From Heterocephalus glaber (taxonomy: Eukaryota; Chordata; Mammalia; Rodentia; Bathyergidae), in contig NW_004624848.1 in NCBI RefSeq assembly GCF_000247695.1, forward strand, positions 398,350-462,349: DNA of 64,000 nucleotides, given 5' to 3'. Shown one piece after another: positions 1 through 12,800 of this stretch. The notes under the pieces were generated by a model. That model was not told the DNA's origin, searched no databases, and was given only the letters and a program-made list of their open reading frames with translations. The position numbers and the translations under genes are program-made. Each line of letters begins with the position of its first letter. The stretch's first letter is position 1.

Positions 1-255
1 GAGAAGGAAAAAGAGAATACTAGGAAAATAAAGAAGAACTCCGAATGAGGACCAAAACAGGGACAAAAAGGGAAGATGAACAATGTGGGAGAGCAAGAGA
101 GTGAGTGTAAGAGAGAGAGAAAGGAAAGAGAAAAGAAACAAGAAAAGAAAATAAAGGAGAGAAAAACATATATTTGCAAAGAGTAGGGAAAAACATTTAA
201 AATAAGAGGAGCAAAAGAAAAGAAAAGAGAAAAAAACCAAAACAATAAAACTAAT
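1..255. repeat. Polypurine (A/G-rich) low-complexity tract
   Basis: The + strand is almost entirely A and G for about 250 bases, with few pyrimidines and no clean repeat unit. It looks like a decayed GA-rich microsatellite or the old A-rich tail of a retroelement cut off by the window edge. No coding potential is seen. Confidence 0.7.
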
Positions 256-702
256 TTTGTGAATGAAAAATAACCATGAAGATGAAGGGCCTCTTTCAAG
301 GTATGTCTCTGCTGTCACAATAGTTTTCTCTATGGTGGATTTGTTCTTTCTCTATACCTACTGGCCAGAAGGGAGAACACTGCTTTTGGCTTAAAGCTTA
401 GTCTGGTCTGTTAATTTAAGCAGAAGTTTTACACAATACCGAGTTTCTCTTGGCAAAAATAAAAACAATGCAAAGAGTGCTCAGTTTATCAAATTACTTT
501 GCAGTCCCCAGTTACCTCCATCTCAAGAGGGGAGGACAGAGCTTATGGGGACTATGAATAAGGGTGACTCAGAGTTCTACCATGCTGGATGCTAAGTCTT
601 ACGGCTCCTCTGGCTTGGCTTGTAGGAGAACATCCCATCTGATTTCTGACTTTGCTGCTGGCATTCATGGATAAATTATGACTTATGCCTTTTGCTCCCA
701 TC

Positions 703-716
703 ACTGCCATGGAAAC
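703..716. promoter_or_regulatory. RFX-type X-box-like palindrome
   Basis: ACTGCCATGGAAAC is the reverse complement of GTTTCCATGGCAGT, one base off the 14-mer at 7359 and 29445. Confidence 0.35.
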
Positions 717-1342
717 TGTCAAAATCACTGACGGCAGCTGCCTCGCTAGATCCAGTGGTTACACTCTGTCGTTACTTGTGGGACTTTTCAGCAGCATCCA
801 CCACAGTTGATACTTCCCTTCTCTCTGATGTTCTTCATTCACTTGGCTTCTGGGACATCATCTTCAGTATACAACCGCCTATCTATCTGGATGAGTCTGC
901 CTTTTATTCTTGACTTCTTAGTTTGGGAGTTTCCAGATTGATTTTCTGAAATCCAGCCCCATATTCCTAATAGCTTACTCAGTATGTCTCTGCCTGGATA
1001 TCTGAGAGAAAGCTTAAACCTACCCCAAACCTGGGACACATAATCTTCTCCTTCTAATGGAAACCCCACAATGCCTACTGCCCAGATCAAGGCTAGTGTA
1101 TTGTCTTGTCTCTTATTCAGTGGAGAGAATATCAATCAGGATTTGTTGCTCCCAAGGACCTGCCTGTGTGGTTTAAATCCCTTTCTCTTAATGCACAAGG
1201 TCTACCTCACTGTTTATCAAAAGTAAATATATAAATTGTCTGTTAGGAACTTGAGTAATAACTTCAAGTGGTCACATTCCCTTGGGCTCCTTTGGTCCTA
1301 ACATGGGCTCTCAAATTCCACATATTTAAAATACCATCCTAG

Positions 1343-1556
1343 CCAGTTTGGTGGTGCAGGCCTGTAATTCCAGCCCTCTGGGAAGCTGACACAGGAAGGA
1401 CCCTAAAATGAGTCCAGCCAGGGAAAGTTAGTGACTTAGCAAGAACCTGTCTCAAAATTTAAAAATAAATTTTTTAAGGGATTAAGGATATAGCACAGTG
1501 CAAAAGCCCTGGATTGAATTCCTAGCACCAAGAATAATCCAAAACAAGACTCTCAA
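1343..1556 (+). repeat. B1-ID composite SINE
   Basis: A diverged B1-like half (a 'gtggtgcaggcctgtaattccagc' class motif, shared with Alu/B1) is followed by an ID-like half with 'ggatatagcacagtgcaaaagccctgg' character and an A-rich tail. This dimer type is known from several non-murid rodents. Confidence 0.7.
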
Positions 1557-2819
1557 AATGAACAAAAAAAAATCCTATGATCTTATTGCTATATTTGCAC
1601 TTCTCCTGGAATATGGATTCTTGCATTTTCAGAATTGTTTTTTCCCCTACTTCGTGGCTTCCTTGAGCATTGCTATTTTCTTGCATAACCCCACTTCTCT
1701 GGCCCCATTTGCTTCATTTAGAGATGTGAACCTAGTCCCAATGAGGCCCAGTCTTTCAAGACACGACTCACAACCCAGTGATGCAAAGTAGGTCAATTTA
1801 AAAATCTCTCCTTGCAGTAGTTGAACTTGGGAGCAGAGAGAATAAAAGTGTCTCCCTCTGGAGATAGAACCTATGAAAAGTAATGCTCAGAAGCTGTTTG
1901 TAGTCACACATCCAAGTATGTGAAGGAAAGAGTCTGCAGCAAGTGAGAATGAAACCGACATCCAGCAGCAAGGTGCAGATGGAACGTGGAGGTCTCGCTC
2001 CTGGAGACATTTTTGTCCCTGGATCTGGTTTTGCTGGGACCCCTCTGGCTAGCCTTTCCATTGGTATTTATGGAGAATTACATGCTTTAGGCTATGGGGG
2101 ACTCATTGGTAACTAGTCTAAGGGAGGAAACCACATTTATTTTCTAATATGGTTGGGTAGGATATCAAAGCAGCTAACATAGTCAAAGAAATAGCTGCCG
2201 TTACCGGGCCTCTATTTATGCCTGTAACTGATACTTACTGAACTGCTTGTTTTCTTTTTTAATCCACCTCTGGGTTTTACTTGTTTCATCTTCTGAATTT
2301 GTTTCTATCAGACTTCATGTTATTAGGCTTTTTCTAGGGTGCCGAGGAAGATGGCTGCAAGCTGCTCCTGTCTTTATCCTTCCCAAGGGATGACCTCAAA
2401 GATAGAGATCTCCTGAGAATGTCTCTGCTAGCTTTAATGAGAGTCTAACGAAGGCTCATGATTGGTGTAGTTGGGGCTAAAAGCATGGGGTGCTTTCGTC
2501 AGACCCAAGTCACATCCGACTTCTGTGTGAATGTGTTTTGCCAAACACACATGTACTCAAATCAGGAGGAGGGGAAGAAGGTGCTGCTGTTGCCATAAAG
2601 GAGATTATAGTAAACTCTGAGAAGTCACCACTGTAGCTACCACAGCCCACTACACTGTGGAGTTTTTTTGTGCTTTAATTCTTTCTTTGATTTCATGCAG
2701 CAATAAAAGTCATTTTCTGCTTATGTCATGAGAGTTGTTTTCTCTAATTTGCAATCAAGAGTCCTGAGGAAAACATACTTTCCCATCTATTTTTTTCCTT
2801 CTTAGATTCCTATCTCCTT

Positions 2820-3110
2820 GAATGACACTGCTCACTGAATCACCCTAGTTAGAAATGTGGGAATCTGCCTCAATTCCTCCCTATCCCTCCTTCTCCATAC
2901 CTCAACATATGGAGTTGCTCTCAATTTTTGCTTATCCCTTCCTTTCTGCATCTAGTCAGATATTGTGGTGTCAGTTCTAGCTCTAATAAGGCTCTGTAAC
3001 TGATCTGATTCATTCCTATTGTCACAGCCCTTGTTTATTCCTTGTCCTCTTGGATGACATGTTGCCCTCATCTTCCGGATCTCAGTCATGCTTATTTATT
3101 GTCTCTCGCT
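2820..3110 (+). repeat. L2-like LINE fragment
   Basis: Pyrimidine-rich text with runs such as 'ctcaattcctccctatccctcc' and 'gattcattcctattgtcac' resembles the 3' part of L2 ORF2/UTR in the sense seen in mammalian genomes. It is highly diverged, so the boundaries are approximate. Confidence 0.4.
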
Positions 3111-4324
3111 CTACTGTAGAGGAAAAATGCTGTCATCATTTCCCTGAATAATATTTTCTTTAGTCTTAGACTGAAGTTGGTCTTGGTGGTGGGCACAGTC
3201 CTCACTGTGTTTACTAAGGACACCTGAAGTTGCTGATACTCAGGTCTTAGCATCGGTTCTCCCCCATGAACTGCCTCTTTCTGTCATCACTGCCTTCACT
3301 CTGAACTCTTATCTCATCATTCGGTGCCCTTTATTAGCTCTTAAGACTCCTTGATGCCTTGAGTCCTTTTGCCTTTGATGTTTTCCAGGTTCCCCAACTT
3401 TGTATTACGTACAAAGCACTGATGGAGCCTTAAGAAGTACACATTTCCTTGACCCAAGTCAGGTACTGTGAATCAGAAACATTTTCTTTTTAATTGTCTC
3501 CCAGAGATTCAGAAGTGGTCATTGGGCAAACGCTGTGCCTTGGCTTCTCTCCCACTGGCTGACGCCAGACTTCCCTGTGGCTTCTTCTGCTTCCTTCTCC
3601 TGAGATGCCTTCCGATTGGCTGACTGACTCCCGAGTCTCCTCGGCTTTACATCACTCTCATCTCTGCTCTGGACCTTTGTGTCAGAACTTAGAATCAACT
3701 ATTTAAACCATTTTACTGATACAGATATGCGGCCTCTGTTGTTCCATATCATGGAATTTATTCTGTCCATTCTTGCTTTATCACCTATATTTCATCTATA
3801 TTCAGTCATCTGTAATTCAATCTTTAGTTCAAGCCTACATTATTTTTCCCCTGTCTCCAGCCATAAAGGTTACTTCTTGCTTGGCAGCCTTGAATTGCCG
3901 TTGCTAGGTGTTCACTGGCACGCAATTTAATATGATTGGAAAGAGTCCAGCTGGAAGCACACTGCAGCAGAGGGCCGAGTGCACGTATCTTCCAACTCCA
4001 TATTCATCAACATCACATAGGTTGTTGGAAACGGGGTATAGGGTGAAGATGTGCACCGTAAAAGTCAACAAAGACTCAGCAAATGTCCCATCCCTTTTCT
4101 TTTTCTACTGGAGGACTGGTTAGTAAACATTTATTGGCATGCCGTGGCTGACCGAGCAGTGGGAACCCTTCACTACCTGGGGTACCAGGTATCACTGCTG
4201 CAGGTAAGCGGTGTGCACTGTGGATTAAGAACAGCTGGGAGCAAACATGGAATCAGCCTGGAGAGGTGGGTGATCGTTCAAAAGTCCAAAACTAAGCTCC
4301 TGACCCTACTCCTGCTATGATTCA

Positions 4325-4500
4325 TCTCAGTGAACAGCAGCTAGCTCATGGAAACTCGCACAAGTCCATTAAGCAGTCTGTGCATCCACTTCCTCTTCTG
4401 CAAAACGGACATATGGATAGTGTCAACCTCATGGGCCCTTTAGAGAATTAAATTAATTGTGATGGGTAAAGTACCTGGAATAATGCCCTGTACAGTAGTG
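4325..4500 (+). repeat. MIR SINE fragment
   Basis: The order of 'cttcctcttctgcaaaacgga', then 'gagaattaaattaa', then 'gtacctggaataatgccctgtacag' follows the central and 3' MIR consensus on the + strand. Confidence 0.6.
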
Positions 4501-4969
4501 ATTTCCTGAGATGCTATGCAAGAGTTTAAATAATGGCTCAGACGCTGCCGGGTCAAAATTCCTAACATACAACTGAAAGGAAGAAAATTTTGTCTTGGCT
4601 CACTGTTTCAGAGGATTCCATTCATGGTTACCTCGCTTTACAGCAGAACATCGAGGCAAAAGGGGCTGTAGGGGGAAGGGTACTCACTTTAGTGCATTTG
4701 GGAGGGAGGGTATAGGGGAAGAGCCCAAGGGAAAGGAGCCAGGGACCAGATAGAGTCCCAAAGGTCACACTCCAAGGTCGCACACCCCTCATACACAAGT
4801 GTCCCTCATTAACCTACTAGGCATCTCTCAATCAATCAAATTCACAAGATTAACCAGCACACAGAACCAAACCCTTAGAGTCAGTCTTCCTCCCTTCTTT
4901 CTCTGCAACACTGTCTTAGCCTGTCAGGAAATCCTTTTCCTTTGGCTTTTAAAATATGTTTCTGGATCT

Positions 4970-5285
4970 GATCCCTTTTACCACTTCTGCACTGACCACC
5001 CTGGCTCAGGCCTCCCTCGAGTCCATCTGAATTGTTTTGATGGCCCAAGGATGGGTTTCACTCTGGACCCGTTTGTGCTCTGTTCCTAACCTAAGACCCA
5101 CAGGGATCTGTTTTGGCCCTTTTAGGCCATGTCTGCTCCTCAGCTAAAAACCCTCGGATGGCTCCCATTTTCCTAAAAGTAAAAGCCAAAGGTCTTACAG
5201 TGCTCTACAACGCCTCGTGCCTGCTCCGCACTCTCTTGTCTTCTGTGAGATTCCCTCGCTCAGGCCAGAGTGCCCCTCCCGGCCA
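4970..5285 (+). repeat. L2 LINE 3' region fragment
   Basis: Phrases such as 'aaaaaccctcggatggctcc', 'taaaagtaaaagccaaaggtc' and 'gtgctctacaacgcctcg' match the well-known L2 sequence about catching up small clauses ('aaaacccttcaatggctccc', 'aaagtccaaactcc'). Open frames here are L2 debris, not a host gene. Confidence 0.65.
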
Positions 5286-5913
5286 TTCTACAATGGAGTG
5301 AGTGAAGGGTGCAGGAGAATGGCTAAAACAAGAATGCGCAAGAAAGCAGGAAGGGGCGCAGGGAGGGCAGTGGGGTGGGCGGTGGAGGTGTGACTTCAGT
5401 AGTGCAGATCAAAAAGTAGGAGAAGGAAGTGTGGGTGGAGTTTGGGAATTTTGTCCAAATCTAAGCAAGAGAGAACAAGATCTGTACCCAGTCACTTGGA
5501 AATAGGCCTGGTATGAAGAAGGCAAGAAAACCGCTCCAAGAAGGGCTCTGCAGAGAAGCTGGCAACCTTGAATATCCCTGAGTCCCAGGGACGGGCCAGC
5601 TGCTGTCTGGCTTTGCTGTGGGCCATTCAGCCCTAGGAAGCCTACGTGTGTTTCTACAGAGCAAAACACTTCCAAACTTGGTGGTAAGTGGAACCCACTC
5701 CATTAATAACATTGTCCACTTCTCTTCCAGAAAAATAGTGGGGTAGCTTACAATGTATGACTAGGTTATAGCAAAGAGGAAAATCGTGGCACCCAGCACA
5801 CATGGGAGAATTAGCCTCGGTCTAGCTCCTGGATGGTCTCCTGTTTTATTCAGACACTGAGAAGACGCAGGCTAAGAAGAGGCCTGTAAGATGTTGCCCG
5901 CCCTTAAAATGTA

Positions 5914-6019
5914 GCCTAGGGGTGTGGCTCAGTTGTGGAGTGCTTGCCTAGCATGTTGGGAACTCTGGTTCCCAGCCCCAGCGTGCGCGTGTGCGCGCAC
6001 ACACACACACACACAGGAT
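5914..6019 (+). repeat. ID-type SINE with (CA)n tail
   Basis: A tRNA-like A box ('ggggtgtggctcagttgtgg') is followed by 'gtgcttgcctagcatg' and a diverged B box, ending in an alternating (GC/CA)n run instead of poly-A. It is moderately diverged. Confidence 0.75.
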
Positions 6020-6094
6020 TACAAACCAAACAGATAATTAAAATAAAACAAAAGCGAGAGTTTTGCTTGCTCAGTTTAACATACTGCACTTACG

Positions 6095-6136
6095 ATCCCC
6101 AGTACCAAAAAAAAAAAAAAAATAAAATAAAATACT
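6095..6136 (+). repeat. Degraded ID-type SINE 3' end and A tail
   Basis: 'cgatccccagtaccaaaa' followed by a long A run and (AAAAT)n is the 3' end of an ID-like SINE. Its head, if present from about 6050, is poorly preserved. Confidence 0.55.
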
Positions 6137-6332
6137 GAAAAAGCTCCTGCAACAAAATCTACTGGGTGAGATGTGAATTGTTGCTTTATAGTCCTAGTGC
6201 CATCTTTTAAATTTTCCTTTTATTTAACTTTTCCGGTTCTGACCTCAGCTTTCTGACCTCGTTCCAGTCTGGACACGTAGGTACCTTTCTGGCCGTTATT
6301 CTCACCTAGTAGCTCACTGTTCCCTGACTGTG

Positions 6333-6360
6333 AGATTCAGCGCTCTAGATTCAGCGCTCT
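6333..6360. repeat. Perfect 14-bp tandem duplication
   Basis: The 14-mer AGATTCAGCGCTCT occurs twice head to tail. No wider duplication is visible. It looks like a simple replication-slippage event. Confidence 0.9.
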
Positions 6361-7358
6361 TTCCAGGATCCCTTGGTGTCGGCGCTTCTATGCCCTGCAC
6401 CAGCCTTTCTGTTCATGCAGCTGGCCCTGGAATCAGCCTCTCCCTCCCTCTGGCTCAGTGGCCCCATCCTTCTGTGCTTCCGCCCATCAGGCTTCTTCTA
6501 GACCACGCCCTCAGTCTAACGGTTGTGATCCTCAGAGACCTATAGTGCTACCTGTGCACTCCTTTCACGACCCACTAGCGAATTCAATCATAGCATGTCC
6601 AGCCACCAAACACAACGTCCCGTCGTGCTGATAAGGTCAGAATCCAGGTTTAGTGTATGAACATTTGTTCTATTGGAGAATTTAGCACCGAGTCCACACT
6701 GTGAGCCTCTTACAAATCAGTTCTAAAAAGCCCGGATGAAGATGATGCAGAATTCAGTGGCTCATTTCTCCTCATCTGTAGTTGATGTGGGCGCCCCCAG
6801 GGGTCCCCGTGCGGACCCTGTGCCCTCCCTCAGCTGCCGGGTGTGGAAGAAGCTAAGGGCGCGCTAGCTAACTGCAGCTGTCTCCAGAGATCCCCCCCAG
6901 GCTGCAGGAGCCTCCTCTCCCGCATCCCCGTTGTTCTTCCTAGGTGAGATCTCAAATCCCAGTTTGCATGCAGGCTGGGATCAGGGTGGGATCTTCTGGA
7001 TCTCTGAGAAAGGATGTAACTTTGGGACTTCGTGCTGTTGGGTGGCCCCAATGAAAACGAAACTTCCTCCAATCTTTCCATAAAATCTGCCTTGTGACTT
7101 TACATTTTGAAATTTGAGCATTAAAACCTTTCTCTTACTCTGATTAAGGGATTATTTCCAGATGAAAGCTCTGATACATCCTCTCAGACAAGCTTTCGAG
7201 CCTATGCTTCATCAAATATGCCTTCCTCCAGTAATGACTTGCATCTTTTTTCGGGTAATAGATCTTCAGACTTATAAAGTATAGGTCGGAGGTAGTGTGT
7301 TACTTTCTCTCATCAAATTGTATTGATCTGAGGCCTGTAGAGAGAGGCGTTGGATTCT

Positions 7359-7372
7359 GTTTCCATGGCAAC
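7359..7372. promoter_or_regulatory. RFX-type X-box palindrome
   Basis: GTTTCCATGGCAAC closely matches the RFX dimer consensus GTNRCCATGGCAAC, with two half-sites around a CATG centre. The identical 14-mer recurs at 29445 in different flanking sequence, so it is not a shared repeat. Binding is inferred. Confidence 0.5.
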
Positions 7373-8626
7373 TGCTTCACAGCTCAAGGGGAAAACAGGA
7401 CAGCAGTTGAAGTCTGTGTTAGTGGCAGCTCTAAAAATAATTGGTAATGTGCTGAAATCAAGCGAAGGACCCAGGAAGTAATAGATAAAAGTATAACCAT
7501 GCAAGGTGGAATTGAGCAATAAGGTGCTTTTCGAATACTATTAACATTGTAGAGTGCTTTAAGAATTAAAGGCATAGTTAGCAGCAAATACATTTCTTGA
7601 GGAGAGTCAATTATTTTTGCAGTTGTTTATTCATTCAGATGACTGCTAAATGCTAATTATATGCTAGCCATGAAGTAAAACCTGAAGATACAGAGGTAAG
7701 TCAGTACTATCTCTGAATCCCAGGATTGCATGGTTTTACGGGGGTATTAGACAGGAAAATCTGCCATAATTATAGACATTTTGTTTGCCTACCCAAAGCC
7801 ATTGTAGCCATTCCCCATTGTTTAGTACGTGGGAGATTAAGGATTTGTGTGGGAATGTCCCCACAGCCAGCTCTAGGCCCAAGTCAAAATCATTTCCAGC
7901 AGTTTATTGCTTTAGCAATGAACATGCAACCAAGGTATAAACCTCTCTGCTACTCTCTTGTTCATAGTGAGACTTCTGCACAAATCTTAGAATCTTGTTT
8001 GTTGCTTGTGGAATGTTTCTAATCTTTTTCACCTGGACATGAAAGAGGGAACTTATAATGTCTTTTGCTTCGGGCAGCTGCCTTATGATCAAAAGGGAAG
8101 CTAGACTCTGCTCAAAGCCAGGCCTTGGACAAGGGCAAAGCTGAGAAAATGACAGGGAACAGGCAGAGCCCCCTGAACTGCATGCAAGCTTGCTCTAGCT
8201 TTGTGTACTCTCATGATACAACCAATAAAATTGTGTTTTGTGGAAGCCTGAGTTGGGATTTAATGTTTTTTCTGTTGACTGTAACAAACATGTCCATCCA
8301 ATAAACACCTGTGAACCTCCTAGATGGATGCCTTTGTTGTCAGCATACCTTCTGTTCATCCAGCCCTCTAGAATTGTGAAATCCTGACAAGACGGGGCTC
8401 TCTTAGCCCAGGCTTTATGCCAAAGTGAACCTGAAGAGACTCCAATTCAGATGCTGCTCCACTACACTGCACGTTTAGGATTGTGTGGAATTCGCAGCTG
8501 CAGTGGTACATCAGCAATGGGCTGTCCATTTTAAAGGCCATTCTGTAGGGCCTGGTGGGGTTCCTGGGTTGTGGGTGGAGTGAGAGGGTCCATTTCAGCA
8601 CTAATATTAAACTTGTGGGCCTCCAG

Positions 8627-8641
8627 GGGCCCTCTGGTGGA
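8627..8641 (-). promoter_or_regulatory. Candidate CTCF core motif
   Basis: On the - strand the text reads TTCCACCAGAGGGCCC, which contains the CTCF core CCACCAGAGGGC. This is only a motif match; occupancy is unknown. Confidence 0.35.
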
Positions 8642-8825
8642 ACTAATCAAATATCTGGACTTATCTTAAGCCTCAAAGTGAAGGATGTGAGCCATTCTTC
8701 ATTCTCATCTCTGCCTGGGAACTAAAATTTAAGCCTTGTAGCTTTGTGACATCACAGATCCCAAGACTGAAGGGGGGAAGAAAATGGGTGAAACCTGGAT
8801 GAACTGGACCAGCTGCTATAGGAGG

Positions 8826-8851
8826 TGTGTGTGTGTGTGTGTGTGTGTGTT
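8826..8851. repeat. (GT)n microsatellite
   Basis: About 13 uninterrupted GT dinucleotides. Confidence 0.95.
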
Positions 8852-9607
8852 GGAGACAAGCATATTCGGCCATGTCAAACAGCTGGAGAGAATTCTCTGA
8901 GGGCTTCACTCCAAGCGAGAGTCATCAGCATAAAAAATTGGATGGCTTTGATCCCAGGTACCAAAAGAAATAAAGAAAATTAAAAAACTGGTTGGATTCA
9001 AAAATTCAAAAATAGGGAAATTCAAGAATTGCATGTGAAAAATGAAAGGAAAATTTTTGAACTTCAAGTAGTAAATAGATTTCAATAAACTATATTGAAG
9101 TCTAGATAATTTCCTATCCTCTTTGGCTAAAATATTAAAAAATCATTACCATATGAAGAATGTATCAAAGAATGTACAGCCAAAAACATAGCGTAAATAC
9201 AGAGCTGTTTTAGGCAGTTGATTGCTAACATTAACAACTTATGGAGATTTTGAATTGGTTTAGTTTATGGTAATTGTCAGCCTTTAAACAGTTGTATTTT
9301 ATTTTACTGTCTTTCATAAGTGCTCTCTTTAATATCTAATTTTGTATTCTTTTACTGAGATAGGGTCCCCCAAACTGTATACCTGTCAGACTGCAATATC
9401 CAGGTCTCCCTCATGTTTGTATGTTTAGGCTATTTTCAGTCTCTTCAGATGACTAGGATTAAACTCAAGCTTCTCTATCCAGCACTTTCTGTAGTGTACA
9501 GCAAATAGACACATGGCCAAATACTTATTTCTAAAATGTTTTCTAAACTTCAGCCTTGTTTATTAATCCTAAAATACAATAGGTAATCAATGGGTGGTTT
9601 TGCATAT

Positions 9608-9875
9608 ATTCATTTCCTGGAGCTGCTATGACAAATTCCCACAAACTAAATGGTTTAAAACAGCAGAAATTTATTCCATCACTTATTTGGTGGCTAAAAG
9701 TCTGAAATCAAGGTAGCAGTAGGGCTATACTCCAGGTAAAAACTCTAGGAAGAAGTAAGCCTTCCTTGGCTCTTCATAGCTTCTGGTGGCTCCAACGCTC
9801 CCCAGCATTCATGGCTTATAGCTGCTTCACTCCAGTCTCTGCTTGCATTTACCATGACCTTCTTCCTTGTGTTTG
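9608..9875 (-). repeat. MLT1-like solo LTR (ERVL-MaLR)
   Basis: Read on the + strand, 'ggagctgctatgacaaattc', 'ggtttaaaacagcagaaatt', 'tctgaaatcaaggtagcag' and 'cttctggtggctcc' are the reverse complement of the MLT1 LTR 3' half. No internal retroviral genes are present. Confidence 0.7.
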
Positions 9876-9877
9876 TG

Positions 9878-10245
9878 ATGCTCAGCTTTCTGTCACTGTG
9901 ACAAAATACCTGAGTGAAGCAATTTAATAAGGAAAGATTTGTTTGGCTTTATGGTGTCAGAGGTCTCAGTTTGTAGTTAGCTGGTTCCACTGCTTTTAGG
10001 CCTGTGGCAAGGCAGAAACATCATGGTAGAAATACGTGGTAGATGAAAGCTCCTTATCTTATGACAGCCAAGGAAGGAAGGAGAGAGAGACGGAGAGGGA
10101 GATTCCCAGAAGTCTACGTGTAGTTGGGATGTGTGGGTAGGTACAAGAATTGATGTGCAGACATAGGAAGTGATACTCTGACACAGGAAGTGATACACAA
10201 GCACAGGAAGTCTTGTAAATCTCTGTGGAACACCGTGCTTGCAGG
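9878..10245 (-). repeat. MaLR-type solo LTR
   Basis: 'gtcactgtgacaaaatacctg' followed by 'aggaaagatttgtttggct' and 'aaggcagaaacatcatgg' is the antisense of the rodent/primate MaLR LTR end. A degenerate internal repeat of 'cacaggaagtgatac' units occupies 10150-10210. It abuts the MLT1-like LTR on its left. Confidence 0.6.
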
Positions 10246-10539
10246 CTTGGACTCAGGCTAAAGTCATGGGCTCCGTTTGCCTCCTGGAAGACCTGGTGGA
10301 TGAGGCCTGAGAGGTTGGTTTAGTTTTTCTTTTTTGTTTTGTTTTCCTTCTTTTTCTCCTTCTTTTGGTTTTTTGCTCTTGTTATTTTTAATCACATTTT
10401 ATAATTTTCAGTTAACAGTTGATAATTGTTCAGATGGTTTTTGTTCCTACCAAGTCTGTTAAATTGTAGTTTTTATTTATGAAGAATTTCAGTGAATGGC
10501 CTGATCTAATCAATACTTGATCTGCCTGATCTATTTTTG

Positions 10540-10652
10540 TTATTATCATTATCATTATCATTATTATTATTTTGAGTGTGCTGGGGATGGAACACTTGAC
10601 TTCCCCCATGCTCAGCAAGCACTTCACCACTGAGCTACACCCTAGCCCCTCA
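10540..10652 (-). repeat. ID-type SINE, antisense
   Basis: A (TTATCA/TTATTA)n run stands in for the tail complement, followed by 'gtgctggggatggaacac', 'gctcagcaagcac' and 'accactgagctacaccctagccc', an ID SINE read backwards. Confidence 0.8.
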
Positions 10653-11255
10653 ACTATGGCAATTGTAGGATGTGATCATCAATTTTAAGATGTACCTTTT
10701 CCCAAGTCTCTGGGTTTTGCAAATTCTCTCCATCTCGAATTCTAATCTCTAATTATACAGTGTCATTTGGCTACTGAAATCTCTTCATGTTAGTTACCTG
10801 TCTGCTCTTTTCTACTACATTTCTTGGGGGCCTCTGCTGTGTGTGCACCGCCCAGATGTTGATGAACAATTTAAGGGAGAGGTAGATTTTTGAGTGCTGT
10901 CTCAGACTCCTTTCTTTTCAATTGTTTGCTCCTCAAATCCCAGGTCCCTTGGCATTCCTAACCTACGGTTTCTTTCTTCAGATCTTTAATACAGCTGGTT
11001 TCCTCTGGGCTTACTTTCACTTTCAGCACAATTTGTTTGGAAAATACCCTCGGGAAAATTGTGAGGTGAAGTTTAGTGCATCTCATGACCTTCCCTTTCT
11101 CTGGGATCATAGCTGCTTGGTGTCTCTCAGAGCCAGCTCTCTGATGCCTTCAGAGCACTGCGATGAGTTTTCCCAAAATGTGGGGATCCATTTAGTTCAA
11201 TACAAGCTATACTATTGGTTTTGTGGCCTCATATTTTATCCACAGAATTTTAATT

Positions 11256-11368
11256 CTTTGTTTTTTTTTTTTTTGGTTTTGTTTTGTTTTTGGTACCGGG
11301 GATCGAACTTGGGTCCTTGCGCTTGCGCTGCAGGCGGCAAAACCACTGAGCTAAATCCCCAGACCACT
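11256..11368 (-). repeat. Young ID-type SINE with GGTACC module
   Basis: Poly-T, 'ggtaccggggatcgaacttg', 'cctgcgcttgcg'-like text and 'accactgagctaaatcccc' make an intact antisense copy. An 11-bp target-site duplication GAATTTTAATT flanks it at 11245-11255 and 11369-11379, so it is a recent insertion. Confidence 0.9.
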
Positions 11369-12689
11369 GAATTTTAATTTTAACAATTACTATTATCATT
11401 CAAGATGTTATTTCTTATTCAAGGAAGACAAATAAATAGCAGGCAGAAAGAAGAGATGAAAATGATCTAGTACATGTTGCATGCTTGCTCTGTCTTCCTT
11501 GAAACATTTTACATATATATTTATGTCTGAACTCTTTCTCCCTCTCTTTGCTTGTGACTTTTTACACTTATATAAACTGATAATAATTTGTGGAAGTTTT
11601 AAATTTGAGACTCTTTCCTTTACAGGGAGCTATAAAAATGTATGTAAAAGTGTATGTGTCTTTATGAGTCTAGGCTTTAACCAAGGTAGCCTCTGAGAAT
11701 TTCTAGTTTGACATCCTGATGGAAGTAATTTAATTTTGAATTGTGCTCTCTACAGATTACTTGGAAAGTAATAAAAATGTTTAATAAACTTTGGTTCATC
11801 AAGCTTTTATAAGCTTTAGCTGCAGAAATTCCAATCCCATTTTATTCACCTTTTTTCCTTTATGTTTAAGAAGTTATGAATGTTAGAAGAAAAGCTATCA
11901 ACCTGTTAGCTCAAAGTTCACCAAATTTAAAGGAAATTTTTTAAGGGAAAGGAGAATCTCCCCCACCCCAGATCCAATAAATAAGTGAAAATAAGCTTTG
12001 CTTCATTTTGAATCTCACGATAGATTGGTAGGTGAAGTATTTATCAACTAAAATGAATTTATCTGCATAAGTACCCCAACCAGCCCATGCTGCTGCTTGG
12101 AAGGTGACAAATAGGACATGATTAGAACTATCATATTTAATGCTGCAAATAAGTATTATTTCTTAATTAAATTGAGACTGGATTGACTGGGAAGAATTGA
12201 GATCAGAAACTGGATGTTTCTGTTAGTTTTGGGCAGGTTCTAGGGATAGTGGATGAAGAAGGTAGTGAAAAGGGCAGAGCTGAAAGTTTTTGGATGGCAT
12301 CTAAGCTGGAAGACAGGCTCCGTTCAGCTCCTTGAATGCTAGGTCACTGTTTATCTTTCTCATTGCTACATCAAAGGGATTCGATAGTGCATATCAGATA
12401 ATAGTCCCTATAAAATATTTTCAATGAAAAAAATAATAGAACAATCTAGAGATATGACAACACCACCTCAGCTGATAAAACCCATTACAACTCTCTCCAT
12501 AGTAAGGAGATGCTTGTCAGACTAAATTGACTTAACTTGGGGACTTCTCCCTACCAGTGTAGAAATGGGCACAAACAACTCAAAACCCCTTTTCTGGCCA
12601 TAATAAATAAATAAATGTTTATAAACTTTATTATTCTCTACCACTGTGTTCTTCCTGGTAATGACAAAGCTAACTTTTTTTTTGGCAAG

Positions 12690-12800
12690 GTAAGGGCTTT
12701 TGCATGTTAATTTATCAAATCCACACACCAACCCTATGATATAGGTACTGTTATTAAGAATAACAAAATAACTATTATCATCAATCATCATTGTCCTGGT
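12690..12800 (-). repeat. MIR SINE fragment
   Basis: 'caaccctatgatataggtactgttatta' is the reverse complement of the MIR core. Confidence 0.5.

Noticed and set aside
10922..11377. 151-codon open frame
   Set aside because: Its last third reads through an antisense SINE and its poly-T; the rest has no domain or codon bias.
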